A stretch of 12,685 nucleotides of DNA from Pseudanabaenales cyanobacterium (GTDB taxonomy: Bacteria; Cyanobacteriota; Cyanobacteriia; Phormidesmidales; Phormidesmidaceae): assembly GCA_022360135.1 (NCBI GenBank), contig JAKSDM010001750.1, forward strand, positions 1-12,685, written 5' to 3'. This document shows positions 6,112-12,685 of the stretch, piece after piece. The position numbers and the translations under genes were made by a program. Position 1 is the first letter of the stretch. The number at the start of each line of letters is the position of its first letter. The notes beneath the pieces were generated by a model. That model was not told the DNA's origin and did not search any database. It saw only the letters and a program-made list of their open reading frames with translations.

Positions 6112-6993
6112 ATGTTTCAAAATGCCCTAATCTGCACTGACTTCTCAGATGGTTTGTATCGGTTGGTGGAATTTGTTCCAAGCCTGGCAGCGGGTGGGAT
6201 TAAACAGATTACCTTTTTTCACAATGTTCCAATTCAAAAGGAACGAGAAATTCCTCGGATTGATCAAGACAATATCGAGCTTTCCCGCGATCGCCTATCC
6301 GCCGCCCTAAAAAATCCGCCTTCCGGGGTCAAGGTCAATGTAGAGGCTGACTGTGGTCTGCCAATCGACAATATCCTTAAGCTGGCTCAGACCTATAAGG
6401 TGGAGATCATCTTCTTGGGGATGCCGACCCGGACGCTGCTAACCGAAAAACTATTTGGCAGCACCACGATGGAACTTACCCAGCGAACCCCCATCCCGCT
6501 CCTAATCCTACGTCCCCAACTAATTTCCGCCTACACGACGGAGGAGCTAGACCTCCGTTGCCGTCACATTTTTCGGTATCTGTTGATTCCCTACGACGGC
6601 AGTAAAAGCGCCGATTATCTGGTTGAGCAGATTAAGCAGCGCGTCCAAACTCAACCCGACTGTAATTTGGAGAAATGTCTCCTATGCTGGATAATTGATG
6701 AAGGCATTCGTAAAGAACTCCAACCGGTTGATCCGTTAGGGGAAGCTCAGGCAAAGCTAGATGCGGCTAAGGCAGCCTTATCAGAATTAAATCTAGAAGT
6801 CAAGACAGAAATCAAGCAGGGCGCGCCGATTGAGGCATTACTAGAGGCCGCTGAAATTCACGACATCAGCGCGATCTCAGTCAGCTCGGGCAGCACTAGC
6901 GGCTTGATAAAATGGTCAATTCCCAGTTTGACCAGCAATATCCTACGCCGCAGCTGGCATCCTGTCATGTACTTTCCCCCCAAGCAAAGCTGA
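6112..6993 (+). CDS. Tandem-domain universal stress protein (UspA family)
   Basis: A 293-residue cytoplasmic protein with two USP domains, about 1-135 and 150-290. Domain 1 starts with the beta-1 acidic residue in ICTDFSD (D10) and has a near-consensus nucleotide motif: G103-x2-T106, nine residues, then G116-S117 (consensus G-2x-G-9x-G-S/T). Domain 2 has the corresponding acidic residue in LIPYDGS (D162), but its loop reads S259-x2-T262, nine residues, S272, so the glycines are gone and ATP binding there is doubtful. Family knowledge: USPs bind ATP or signal stress by dimerisation; tandem forms often keep only one binding site. An AGG at 6103-6105 precedes the ATG at a usable distance. The 33-bp gap after nblA suggests the two can be co-transcribed, which would fit a shared stress response. 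The gene converges on the kinase gene with 43 bp between stops and no visible hairpin terminator. Confidence 0.9.
   Translation: MFQNALICTDFSDGLYRLVEFVPSLAAGGIKQITFFHNVPIQKEREIPRIDQDNIELSRDRLSAALKNPPSGVKVNVEADCGLPIDNILKLAQTYKVEIIFLGMPTRTLLTEKLFGSTTMELTQRTPIPLLILRPQLISAYTTEELDLRCRHIFRYLLIPYDGSKSADYLVEQIKQRVQTQPDCNLEKCLLCWIIDEGIRKELQPVDPLGEAQAKLDAAKAALSELNLEVKTEIKQGAPIEALLEAAEIHDISAISVSSGSTSGLIKWSIPSLTSNILRRSWHPVMYFPPKQS
6287..6294. repeat. HIP1 octamer GCGATCGC
   Basis: Perfect copy of the cyanobacterial palindrome, inside the universal stress protein gene. Confidence 0.9.
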
Positions 6994-7036
6994 TATGGCA
7001 AAATTCAAAACCAACATTAGCGCTTACTTCAATAAT

Positions 7037-8575
7037 TCAATACCCTGATAAGTCTGACCCCGTATCTAGATTCAAAGACTCTAATTGCTTTTGGATTTTA
7101 GGCTTTAGGTTAGCATTGAGTTCGTTCTTGAGCAGGTTTTTGCTGTCGTGAGAACTGCCTACGGATGGATAGGTTCGAGCCAGAGTTACCCATTCCTGTA
7201 AGAGTTTGCGTTGGCGATCGGCGATATTTGAGCTAAGAACATGAGCACAGCGTTGAGCCTCTTCCAGCGCAAAAAAAAGAATTTTGTATTGCCCCGATTG
7301 CCCTAGGAGTCCAGCTAATTCTTGCCCCTGACGAGATTTTAGATCTAAATAACAGGGAAGCCACCGAGGACCATGCAGACTACTGTGCAAGACAGTCAGC
7401 CATAAAATCATCGGATGAGGGGACATGGTGCAAATAAAATTGTTGTACCGAGTACTGATCAGCCGTTTTTCAATTTCCCGATTAGGCAGCATCACCCAGA
7501 GTGTCGCCAACGGCCGATGACTGGTCGGTAGAGCATGCGGGAAAACAATTTCAGCCGTCGGTTTATCTCTCGGCCAGGAGGTAAGTTTACAGATTTGCTC
7601 ATCAGGTAGCCCTGCTCTGGCGTCCGCCTTTTTGGTGACCGGCAGTCTGGAAAGGGTTGAACTTAGGCGTTGGCTAATTCGGTAGCCCATGCCGTAGCGT
7701 TGTTCAAGCGGTTCTAGCTCCTTCAAAATTTGGCTGACACTTTGAGGCCGATTCTGCCGCTGTTTCGCCAAACAACTCATCACCAGCGTCTCTAATGACT
7801 TTGGAATTTTTAAGTTGGGATCGGCGTCTCGGAAAGATTGGGGCGCTTGGCCGTGATGCGCTTTATACCATCCGCCAAAGGTATGACTATTGGCGCGAAC
7901 GGGCATTTTACCGGTTAACATCTGAAACATCATCACCCCAAGACTGTAAATGTCGGAGCGATTATCAAGTTCTTTGCCCTCCATCTGTTCGGGTGAAGCG
8001 TAAGCTAATGTCCCCATAAAGCAATTGGTTTGGTCGCCATCTGCTTGCAGTAATTTGGCGATGCCAAAATCTAGAATTTTGGCCAGTTCTCCCAAAGTTG
8101 GGTCCTGAACAACCAGAATATTACTGGGTTTAATATCTCGGTGAATCAGGGGGTAGGTATGCCCTTTGATTTGAATGCCTTCATGGGCAGTTTGGAGACC
8201 CAAACAAATTTGGCGGCACAATCCTAAAAACCTGGGGGTGGGTAGCGCTTGAATGTTGATTAACTGACTCAGGCTTTGTCCGTGAAGATATTCCATCACA
8301 TAGTAAGGAATCTCTTCCTGATTGACCCCGTAGTCAGTCACCCGAACCACATGGATGCTTTTCTGTCCAAGCTGAGCGCAGGTTGTCGCTTCTTGGACAA
8401 ATCGCTCTCGCATTTTCTGATTGAGCAAAGTTTGCCCCAGAAATTTGACAGCGACCTGTACACCGCCTAGTAGGGAGTCCTCGGCTAAATAAACCCGCCC
8501 CATAGAGCCCTGACCAATTGGCCGAACTAATGCGTAGCGATTAGAGAGCTTACAATTCAAGTTGGAATCTGACAT
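7037..8575 (-). CDS. Ser/Thr protein kinase with cyanobacterial-type C-terminal region
   Basis: A 512-residue protein. Residues about 12-292 form a complete Hanks-type kinase: glycine loop IGQGSMGRVYLAED, ATP lysine in VAVKFLG (K44), LIHRDIKPSNIL (H145-D147, N152), ILDFGIAK (D169), GTLAYASPEQM (194-196) and RSDIYSLGVMMFQMLTGK. It should be catalytically competent, in contrast to the pseudokinase at 707. No membrane segment is obvious. A second conserved-looking region spans about 330-470, with SWPRDKP, AEIVFP, LATLWVML, SPHPMILWLTVL and HGPRWLPCYLDL; I do not know a named domain for it, though I recall similar tails in other cyanobacterial kinases. The last 45 residues are polar and low in complexity. 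The ATG at 8575 is preferred; a GTG directly before it (8578) would add one residue. It converges on the USP gene. A 6-bp inverted repeat (8601-8614) lies just upstream. Confidence 0.92.
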   Translation of the reverse strand: MSDSNLNCKLSNRYALVRPIGQGSMGRVYLAEDSLLGGVQVAVKFLGQTLLNQKMRERFVQEATTCAQLGQKSIHVVRVTDYGVNQEEIPYYVMEYLHGQSLSQLINIQALPTPRFLGLCRQICLGLQTAHEGIQIKGHTYPLIHRDIKPSNILVVQDPTLGELAKILDFGIAKLLQADGDQTNCFMGTLAYASPEQMEGKELDNRSDIYSLGVMMFQMLTGKMPVRANSHTFGGWYKAHHGQAPQSFRDADPNLKIPKSLETLVMSCLAKQRQNRPQSVSQILKELEPLEQRYGMGYRISQRLSSTLSRLPVTKKADARAGLPDEQICKLTSWPRDKPTAEIVFPHALPTSHRPLATLWVMLPNREIEKRLISTRYNNFICTMSPHPMILWLTVLHSSLHGPRWLPCYLDLKSRQGQELAGLLGQSGQYKILFFALEEAQRCAHVLSSNIADRQRKLLQEWVTLARTYPSVGSSHDSKNLLKNELNANLKPKIQKQLESLNLDTGSDLSGY

Positions 8576-9090
8576 CACAAAAGGATTTGGCTACCTGCAA
8601 AGCTATAGATAGCTGTGGACTCATTTGGTTCACCCCGATAATCCACTGAATAAAGACTTTGGCCACATATATAGATGCGATAGCCTTGATATCTCGGTAA
8701 GATTTAATACTACGATGCTCTCAATGATTTGATGAATGGAGACAGTTTGACTCCACAGTTAGGAAATCCCCAAAGATGACAACAGCCTGAATTACCTACC
8801 GGCGCCAAATAGGCTGAGATCATAAACCTATTTTATTTTAACGACGATAAATGTCGAGCATGGATATGATATGGCATAGATTATGATGGGACCATGGGCT
8901 CCCCCTAAGTATTCAGTATTCCCACTAAGCCCCCTCAGGGTAGTTTCTGCATTAAATAACCTTGATTGAGAGACATACTTACCCCTTAAGAATTCCCAAC
9001 CACCGCTCAAACACCTCAGCAGCGTTACATTTCAATTTTATAGATAACTTCTCTATAGGCAGGATCAGGCAAGCGTCAATTACCACACCA
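8576..9090. other. Gene-free spacer of about 515 bp
   Basis: No convincing gene. The only ORF of note (minus strand, 8828-9010) starts with TTG and has no family-like sequence. Small structures seen: agctat-ag-atagct (8601-8614), 25 bp before the kinase start and a possible operator; agtattc in tandem within 8900-8925; tataga and tctata arms (9039-9044 and 9052-9057); and aggcagg (9057-9063) pairing with cctgcct (9099-9105) at the end of the next gene, without a following T-run on the relevant strand. The kinase promoter should lie near its left end, but I found no clear -35/-10 pair. Confidence 0.6.
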
Positions 9091-9621
9091 TCAGACAGCC
9101 TGCCTTTCTAGGATGGCTTCCATAGTACTGATTAGGTAGTGTCCAGCCATAATACCGCTAGACATTTGGTAGGTGTTATCCGCCAACCGATACAGGGTTT
9201 CAAACCCGGTTCGCCGTTGCCGATCGCCTAAAACCCAATATCTCTGAACAATCGATTCTGGGGCGACCCAGCCTTCTCCCTCCACTCGACCTAAGCGACT
9301 GTGTTGTAGCACAAAGGTATATTGGCGATCGCGACTCGTCAGCCGACCTCGATACTGGAGCGAAATATCATCCATTTCTGCGCTCGGAAAGATTAGCTTC
9401 GTCACCATCGTGAACCAGTCATCTCGGCTCCAGGCTATCAGAATCTTGCCCTTCACCATGATCGGCATTTTGTCGCGCTCCAACCAATTACCTTGGAGAA
9501 TCCATCGTCCTGGTTCGACTAAGAAGCTGTGAACCACAAGTTTATCCTTAGTGAGACTATCTTGCCCAATATCACCTTTTCCAGGATAAAGGCTATTTGA
9601 AATAGGGGAGCAGGATGTCAT
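9091..9621 (-). CDS. Conserved-looking cyanobacterial protein of unknown function
   Basis: A 176-residue protein that I cannot assign. After about 30 variable residues the sequence looks compact and beta-rich: GRWILQGNWLERD (about 37-49), PIMVKGKILIAWSRDDWFTM, LQYRGRL, RQYTFVLQHS, GRVEGEGWV, IVQRYWVLGDRQRRTG, then ETLYRLADNTYQMSSG. Alternating hydrophobic strands and the early GxW resemble a small calycin or lipocalin-like barrel, but I see no CpcS/CpeS or CpcT signature, so this is only a fold guess. There is no signal peptide or membrane segment. The ATG at 9621 is 20 bp after the anmK stop on the same strand, which implies one transcript; no Shine-Dalgarno is evident, so translation may be coupled. 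The pairing with AnmK hints at a cell-wall or sugar-related role without proving it. I recall similar unnamed sequences in other cyanobacteria. Confidence 0.7.
   Translation of the reverse strand: MTSCSPISNSLYPGKGDIGQDSLTKDKLVVHSFLVEPGRWILQGNWLERDKMPIMVKGKILIAWSRDDWFTMVTKLIFPSAEMDDISLQYRGRLTSRDRQYTFVLQHSRLGRVEGEGWVAPESIVQRYWVLGDRQRRTGFETLYRLADNTYQMSSGIMAGHYLISTMEAILERQAV
9325..9332. repeat. HIP1 octamer GCGATCGC
   Basis: Perfect copy of the cyanobacterial palindrome, inside the unknown-function gene downstream of anmK. Confidence 0.9.
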
Positions 9622-9641
9622 CGAGCAAACTGTGGTTGGGA

Positions 9642-10835
9642 TTATTGAGCTTGATAAATCTCACCCAACATCACCGCTTTCCTAGCCCCTGTCACACTCG
9701 GCAAATTGGCGGGCGTTCCCTGTCGCCGCCAAAAGGCTAAGATGGCGAAAGCAATAGCCTCTTTATAATTTGAGCTGACCCCTTGGTCATCAGTGGTGGA
9801 GACTGAAATGGGGGCCAGCAAATGTTGAAGGCGTCGGCGCAAATACAAATTTTGGCTGCCGCCGCCGCATAGGAAAACCTGGGTTGGCGGTTGGGGTAAG
9901 AATGCCTGATAATTCTGTGCGATCGAAGCCGCCGTCAGTTCTGTTAGGGTGGCTAAGCAATCGGCAGGGCTAAGTTCGTAGGGTTTCGCCTCTCTCAAAC
10001 ACTGCTGCAGATAATCCTGGCCAAACAGTTCTCGTCCAGTAGACTTGGGAGGAGGCTGTTGAAAAAATGGGTGCTGGAGCCACTGGTTCACTAGGGGGCC
10101 GCAAGGCTCACCCTGAGACGCCCAATCCCCATTGTAATCATAGGCCAACCTGCCATCCGAGAAATGCCGAACTGCCAGATCAAGGAGCACATTCCCTGGA
10201 CCGGTATCCCAACCGATTATCTTAGGCGTGTCTGCGGCCGGATTGGCTCTGTCCCAAGCCGGTAAGTAGGTAAGATTGCCAATTCCACCAAGGTTCTGCA
10301 CACAGCGGCAATGGTTGGGATGACTGAGCAAGCAGGCGTCAACGGCAGGAACCAGGGGCGCTCCCTGGCCGCCTACCGCAATATCCGCTGCGCGGAAATT
10401 ACTGATAGTTGGCATTCCTGTGAGTTGGGCAATTAGAGCTCCTCTACCCAACTGCAAACTATAGCCCAAAGATAACGCCGCCAACTCCCCATTCATCCCC
10501 TCTGGGAGGTCGCTTTGAGGCGGTTGGGGAGGACGATGGTAAACCGTCTGTCCGTGGGAGCCAATTAACTCAGCCGATAGATGATCAGCTTGAATCCTTA
10601 GGGCGGCTTGAGCAAACTGATAGGCAATGCCATCGTCCAGGGCCGCCAGCTGCTCCAGGGTCAACAACGCCCCGCTACAAACCGCTAGAATTTTTTCCCT
10701 GAGTTGATCGGGATAGGGATAAGTAGCCGCTGCCAGCAAACTGACTTCAATATCAAAGCCAGCCCCTGAAATTTCCACCAAAGCAGTATCAATCCCATCT
10801 ATCGACGTGCCGCTTATGAGGCCAATAATTTTCAT
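9642..10835 (-). CDS. anmK: Anhydro-N-acetylmuramic acid kinase AnmK
   Basis: A 397-residue cytoplasmic sugar kinase of the ASKHA fold. Known reaction: it opens the 1,6-anhydro ring of anhydro-MurNAc and phosphorylates it to MurNAc-6-phosphate with ATP, a step in peptidoglycan recycling. Signatures seen are GLISGTSIDGIDTALVE (5-21, phosphate-binding loop), GSHGQTVYHRP (92-102), NFRAADIAVGGQGAPLVPAVD (146-166), QNLGGIGNLTYLP (180-192), GWDTGPGN with the probable catalytic base D210, and the C-terminal ATP-site pattern VFLCGGGSQN. Length is a little above the usual 370, partly from a loop near 102-116. No MurQ etherase, the next pathway enzyme, is in the window. The gene follows ktrA on the same strand; their 107-bp spacer is mostly a dispersed repeat, so its promoter is either in that repeat or upstream of ktrA. 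The unknown-function gene follows after 20 bp. Confidence 0.95.
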   Translation of the reverse strand: MKIIGLISGTSIDGIDTALVEISGAGFDIEVSLLAAATYPYPDQLREKILAVCSGALLTLEQLAALDDGIAYQFAQAALRIQADHLSAELIGSHGQTVYHRPPQPPQSDLPEGMNGELAALSLGYSLQLGRGALIAQLTGMPTISNFRAADIAVGGQGAPLVPAVDACLLSHPNHCRCVQNLGGIGNLTYLPAWDRANPAADTPKIIGWDTGPGNVLLDLAVRHFSDGRLAYDYNGDWASQGEPCGPLVNQWLQHPFFQQPPPKSTGRELFGQDYLQQCLREAKPYELSPADCLATLTELTAASIAQNYQAFLPQPPTQVFLCGGGSQNLYLRRRLQHLLAPISVSTTDDQGVSSNYKEAIAFAILAFWRRQGTPANLPSVTGARKAVMLGEIYQAQ

Positions 10836-10847
10836 GACTCAGGGTAA

Positions 10848-10930
10848 CTATAGTAATTCTCGCTTGGATTGAATAAATCTCAGAGAAGGCAGGGTATAGG
10901 ACGCAGGGTGTAGTCAACACAAATGAAAGC
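10848..10930 (+). repeat. MITE-like dispersed repeat, copy 2 (right end degraded)
   Basis: Same orientation as the copy at 2464-2546. The left end, ctatagtaattctcgcttgg, matches copy 1 at nearly every base, and shared blocks follow in order (ttgaa, atctca, aaggc, then agggtgtagtcaa at 10905-10917). Copy 2 has about 6 extra bases before the last block. Its right end lacks the ctatag terminus. It fills most of the ktrA-anmK spacer. Confidence 0.65.
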
Positions 10931-10946
10931 GGATTAAGCGGATTAA
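10929..10946 (+). repeat. 9-bp tandem repeat at the ktrA stop codon
   Basis: gcggattaa occurs twice in a row (10929-10937, 10938-10946). The second copy covers the ktrA stop (TAA on the minus strand, 10943-10945), next to the decayed end of the dispersed repeat. Confidence 0.85.
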
Positions 10947-11647
10947 GTAGTCAACCGATCGATGCCTTTGTTGGAGCCAATCACCACCATGATTGAGTCC
11001 GCTCGCAAACGCGTTCCCGGACTGGGATTAATTTCAAACTTTTCGGGACTGTCTTCCTTACTAACAGCCATCACAGTCAAGCCGTACTTATGGCGGAGAT
11101 CTAACTCTACAATGGTTTTTTGGTCAAAGGCATTAGGCACAATGACTTCTACGATACTGTGGTCTGGGTCTAGTTCAAAGCGATCTAAAATTCCGGGCCG
11201 GGTTAGAGAACGCGCCAACTCACATCCCATCTGGTGTTCTGGATAAACTACCAGATCGGCCCCCACTCGTTTGAGTAGTTTACCGTGGATCTCAGAAGAC
11301 GCTTTGGCGACGACATGGGGAACGCCAGCCTCCTTGACGTTTAAAGTGGTAATGATGCTCTCCTGAACATAGTTGCCAATCGCAACAATTACCGTATCAA
11401 AATCGAGAATACCCGCCTCCTTTAGCGCAACGGGTTGGGTTGAGTCAAGCTGAATTGCATGGGCGGCCACCTGGTCAGTCAAGGCTTGAACCACCTGACA
11501 TTCATTCGAATCAATGCCTAGGACTTCATAACCCAGACTGTGTAGCGTAGCACAAACAGCCCGACCAAAACGGCCTAAGCCAATGACGGCGAATTGACGA
11601 TTCTGTGAGCGAAGATTGCGAAAGAAACTGAGAGAAGATAGATTCAC
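10943..11647 (-). CDS. ktrA: KtrA/TrkA-type potassium transport regulatory subunit (RCK domain)
   Basis: A 234-residue cytoplasmic protein with one RCK_N Rossmann domain (about 18-140) and one RCK_C domain (about 150-230). Seen: AVIGLGRFGRAV with the GxGxxG nucleotide loop (G23-G28), the acidic residue ending beta-2 in GIDSNE (D46), TVIVAIGN, and VVAKASSEIHGKLLKRVGADLVVYPEHQMG, which is typical of the family. The single-RCK layout and length fit KtrA, which forms an octameric ring that gates the KtrB membrane channel and responds to ATP/ADP or NAD(H); TrkA of enteric bacteria has two RCK repeats. No KtrB gene is in the window. The start is a GTG with GGAG 7 nt upstream (plus-strand 11655-11658). 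It is the first gene of a probable ktrA-anmK-unknown run and is divergent from the GuaB3 gene across 118 bp. Confidence 0.9.
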   Translation of the reverse strand: MNLSSLSFFRNLRSQNRQFAVIGLGRFGRAVCATLHSLGYEVLGIDSNECQVVQALTDQVAAHAIQLDSTQPVALKEAGILDFDTVIVAIGNYVQESIITTLNVKEAGVPHVVAKASSEIHGKLLKRVGADLVVYPEHQMGCELARSLTRPGILDRFELDPDHSIVEVIVPNAFDQKTIVELDLRHKYGLTVMAVSKEDSPEKFEINPSPGTRLRADSIMVVIGSNKGIDRLTT

Positions 11648-11654
11648 AGGCTGA

Positions 11655-11658
11655 CTCC
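11655..11658 (-). promoter_or_regulatory. Shine-Dalgarno GGAG deciding the GTG start of ktrA
   Basis: Read on the minus strand, GGAG ends 7 nt before the GTG at 11647. It supports this start, and the resulting length matches single-RCK family members. Confidence 0.55.
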
Positions 11659-11765
11659 AGACGAGTTCATGCCGGGGCTATGATAGAGCACTCAGCAATT
11701 TACCATTTATATCCTTATCTTTATTTGCTAGGCTAGCTTAATGGTCTTGGGATAGAGATGGACAC

Positions 11766-12685
11766 GTGAATATTGAAATTGGTCGAGATAAAACCGTTCG
11801 CCGAGCCTACGGAATCGATGAAATCGCCCTAGTTCCAGGACCGCGAACATTAGATCCACAATTGGTGGATACCCGCTGGAAAATTGGCGGCATTGAACGA
11901 GAAATCCCCATTATCGCCAGCGCCATGGATGGGGTAGTTGATGTTAGTATGGCAGTTCTACTTTCTAAATTAGGGGCCTTGGGCGTCCTGAATCTGGAGG
12001 GCGTTTACACTCGTTATCAGGATCCCAATCCGGTGCTAGATCAAATTGCTTCGGTGGGCAAAAATGAGTTTGTCACCCTGATGCAAACCCTATACGCAGA
12101 GCCAATCCAACCAGATTTGATCCAGCAGCGGATTCGAGAGATCAAAGCTCAGGGAGGAATTGCCGCCGTTAGTGCAACCCCGGCTGGAGCGCTTCGCTAT
12201 GGCGACGTGGTTGCTAGGGCTGGGGCTGATATCTTTTTGGTCCAAGCGACAGTCGTTTCCACGGCTCACCTTTCACCTGACTCAGTCACCCCGCTGGACT
12301 TGACAAAATTCTGTGAGGAAATGCCTATTCCCGTTATATTGGGGAATTGTGTCACCTATGAAGTCGCTTTAAATCTAATGAAAGCAGGGGCTGCTGGCGT
12401 CTTAGTAGGCATTGGTCCAGGCGCTGCTTGCACTTCTCGCGGCGTTTTAGGCGTCGGTGTTCCGCAGGCGACTGCTGTAGCGGACTGCGCCGCCGCCCGA
12501 GATGATTATTATTGTGAAACAGGATGCTATGTTCCTGTGATCGCTGATGGCGGACTCATAACTGGCGGTGATATTTGTAAATGTATCGCCTGTGGCGCCG
12601 ACGGCGTTATGGCGGGTTCCCCTTTTGCTAGAGCCAAAGAGGCGCCGGGACGGGGCTACCACTGGGGGATGGCGACGCCCAGCCC
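11766..12685 (+). CDS. guaB3: GuaB3-type IMP dehydrogenase family protein (3' partial)
   Basis: The frame opens at a GTG at 11766 and runs without a stop to the end of the window, giving 306 complete codons. It begins MNIEIGRDKTVRRAYGIDEI, the usual start of the actinobacterial/cyanobacterial GuaB3 group (about 380-390 residues), so roughly 80 residues are missing. Landmarks: PIIASAMDGVVDVSMAVLL, LGALGVLNLEG, ILGNCVTYEVALNLMKAGA, GIGPGAACTSRGVLGVGVPQ with the catalytic Cys in the CTSR loop (C222), and VIADGGLITGGD. There is no CBS pair between the barrel halves, unlike standard GuaB. Family reaction: NAD-dependent oxidation of IMP to XMP, the committed step to GMP; IMPDH activity has been reported for a cyanobacterial GuaB3. 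Only a weak purine stretch precedes the start. It is divergent from ktrA, so the 118-bp spacer should hold promoters for both, though none is clear. Confidence 0.93.
   Translation, partial: MNIEIGRDKTVRRAYGIDEIALVPGPRTLDPQLVDTRWKIGGIEREIPIIASAMDGVVDVSMAVLLSKLGALGVLNLEGVYTRYQDPNPVLDQIASVGKNEFVTLMQTLYAEPIQPDLIQQRIREIKAQGGIAAVSATPAGALRYGDVVARAGADIFLVQATVVSTAHLSPDSVTPLDLTKFCEEMPIPVILGNCVTYEVALNLMKAGAAGVLVGIGPGAACTSRGVLGVGVPQATAVADCAAARDDYYCETGCYVPVIADGGLITGGDICKCIACGADGVMAGSPFARAKEAPGRGYHWGMATPS

Noticed and set aside
7271..7278. Run of eight A (T8 on the coding strand) in the kinase C-terminal region
   Set aside because: The frame continues cleanly through it and it encodes Phe residues; no evidence of a frameshift.
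8828..9010. 60-codon minus-strand ORF in the large spacer
   Set aside because: It needs a TTG start, has no visible Shine-Dalgarno and no family-like sequence, and spans a locally repetitive stretch.
9057..9105. aggcagg/cctgcct inverted repeat at the end of the minus-strand run as a terminator
   Set aside because: The arms are 35 bp apart and no T-run follows on the minus strand, so an intrinsic terminator is not supported.

Overview
The window is a stretch of cyanobacterial chromosome. The evidence is an NblA phycobilisome-degradation protein, a cyanobacterial-type ABC1 kinase, a GuaB3-type IMP dehydrogenase-like protein, a CCA-transferase-type tail typical of cyanobacteria, and three perfect HIP1 octamers (GCGATCGC). 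NblA implies that the organism makes phycobilisomes. I cannot assign a genus from sequence alone.

Layout. Positions 2-454 hold the 3' end of a large tRNA nucleotidyltransferase-like gene. A plus-strand run then follows: a membrane-anchored Ser/Thr pseudokinase (707-2419); a small DUF6825-like protein (2655-2978); an ABC1/UbiB-family kinase (3043-4905); a PP2C phosphatase almost touching it (about 4939-5787); nblA (5884-6078); and a tandem universal stress protein (6112-6993). A canonical Ser/Thr kinase with a long, unnamed C-terminal region converges from the minus strand (7037-8575). A spacer of about 500 bp without a convincing gene comes next. A second minus-strand run reads ktrA (10943-11647), anmK (9642-10835), then a conserved-looking protein of unknown function (9091-9621). 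Divergent from ktrA is a GuaB3-type gene, cut by the window end (11766-12685).

How the genes may work together. The centre is rich in phospho-signalling and stress functions: one pseudokinase, one active-looking Ser/Thr kinase, one ABC1 kinase with an adjacent PP2C phosphatase, then NblA and a USP. The ABC1 kinase-PP2C spacing suggests co-expression and possibly linked function. A wider link to phycobilisome turnover is only inference from gene order.

Most worth a second look: (1) a perfect 6-bp hairpin that places the nblA Shine-Dalgarno in its loop; (2) a pseudokinase lacking the DFG aspartate; (3) two separate 18-bp in-frame tandem duplications in one phosphatase gene; (4) two diverged copies of a short MITE-like dispersed repeat, one filling most of the ktrA-anmK spacer; (5) the uncharacterised C-terminal region of the second kinase and the unknown protein after AnmK. 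I did not find a clear, wholly new multi-gene system. No CRISPR array, tRNA, rRNA or transposase gene was seen.
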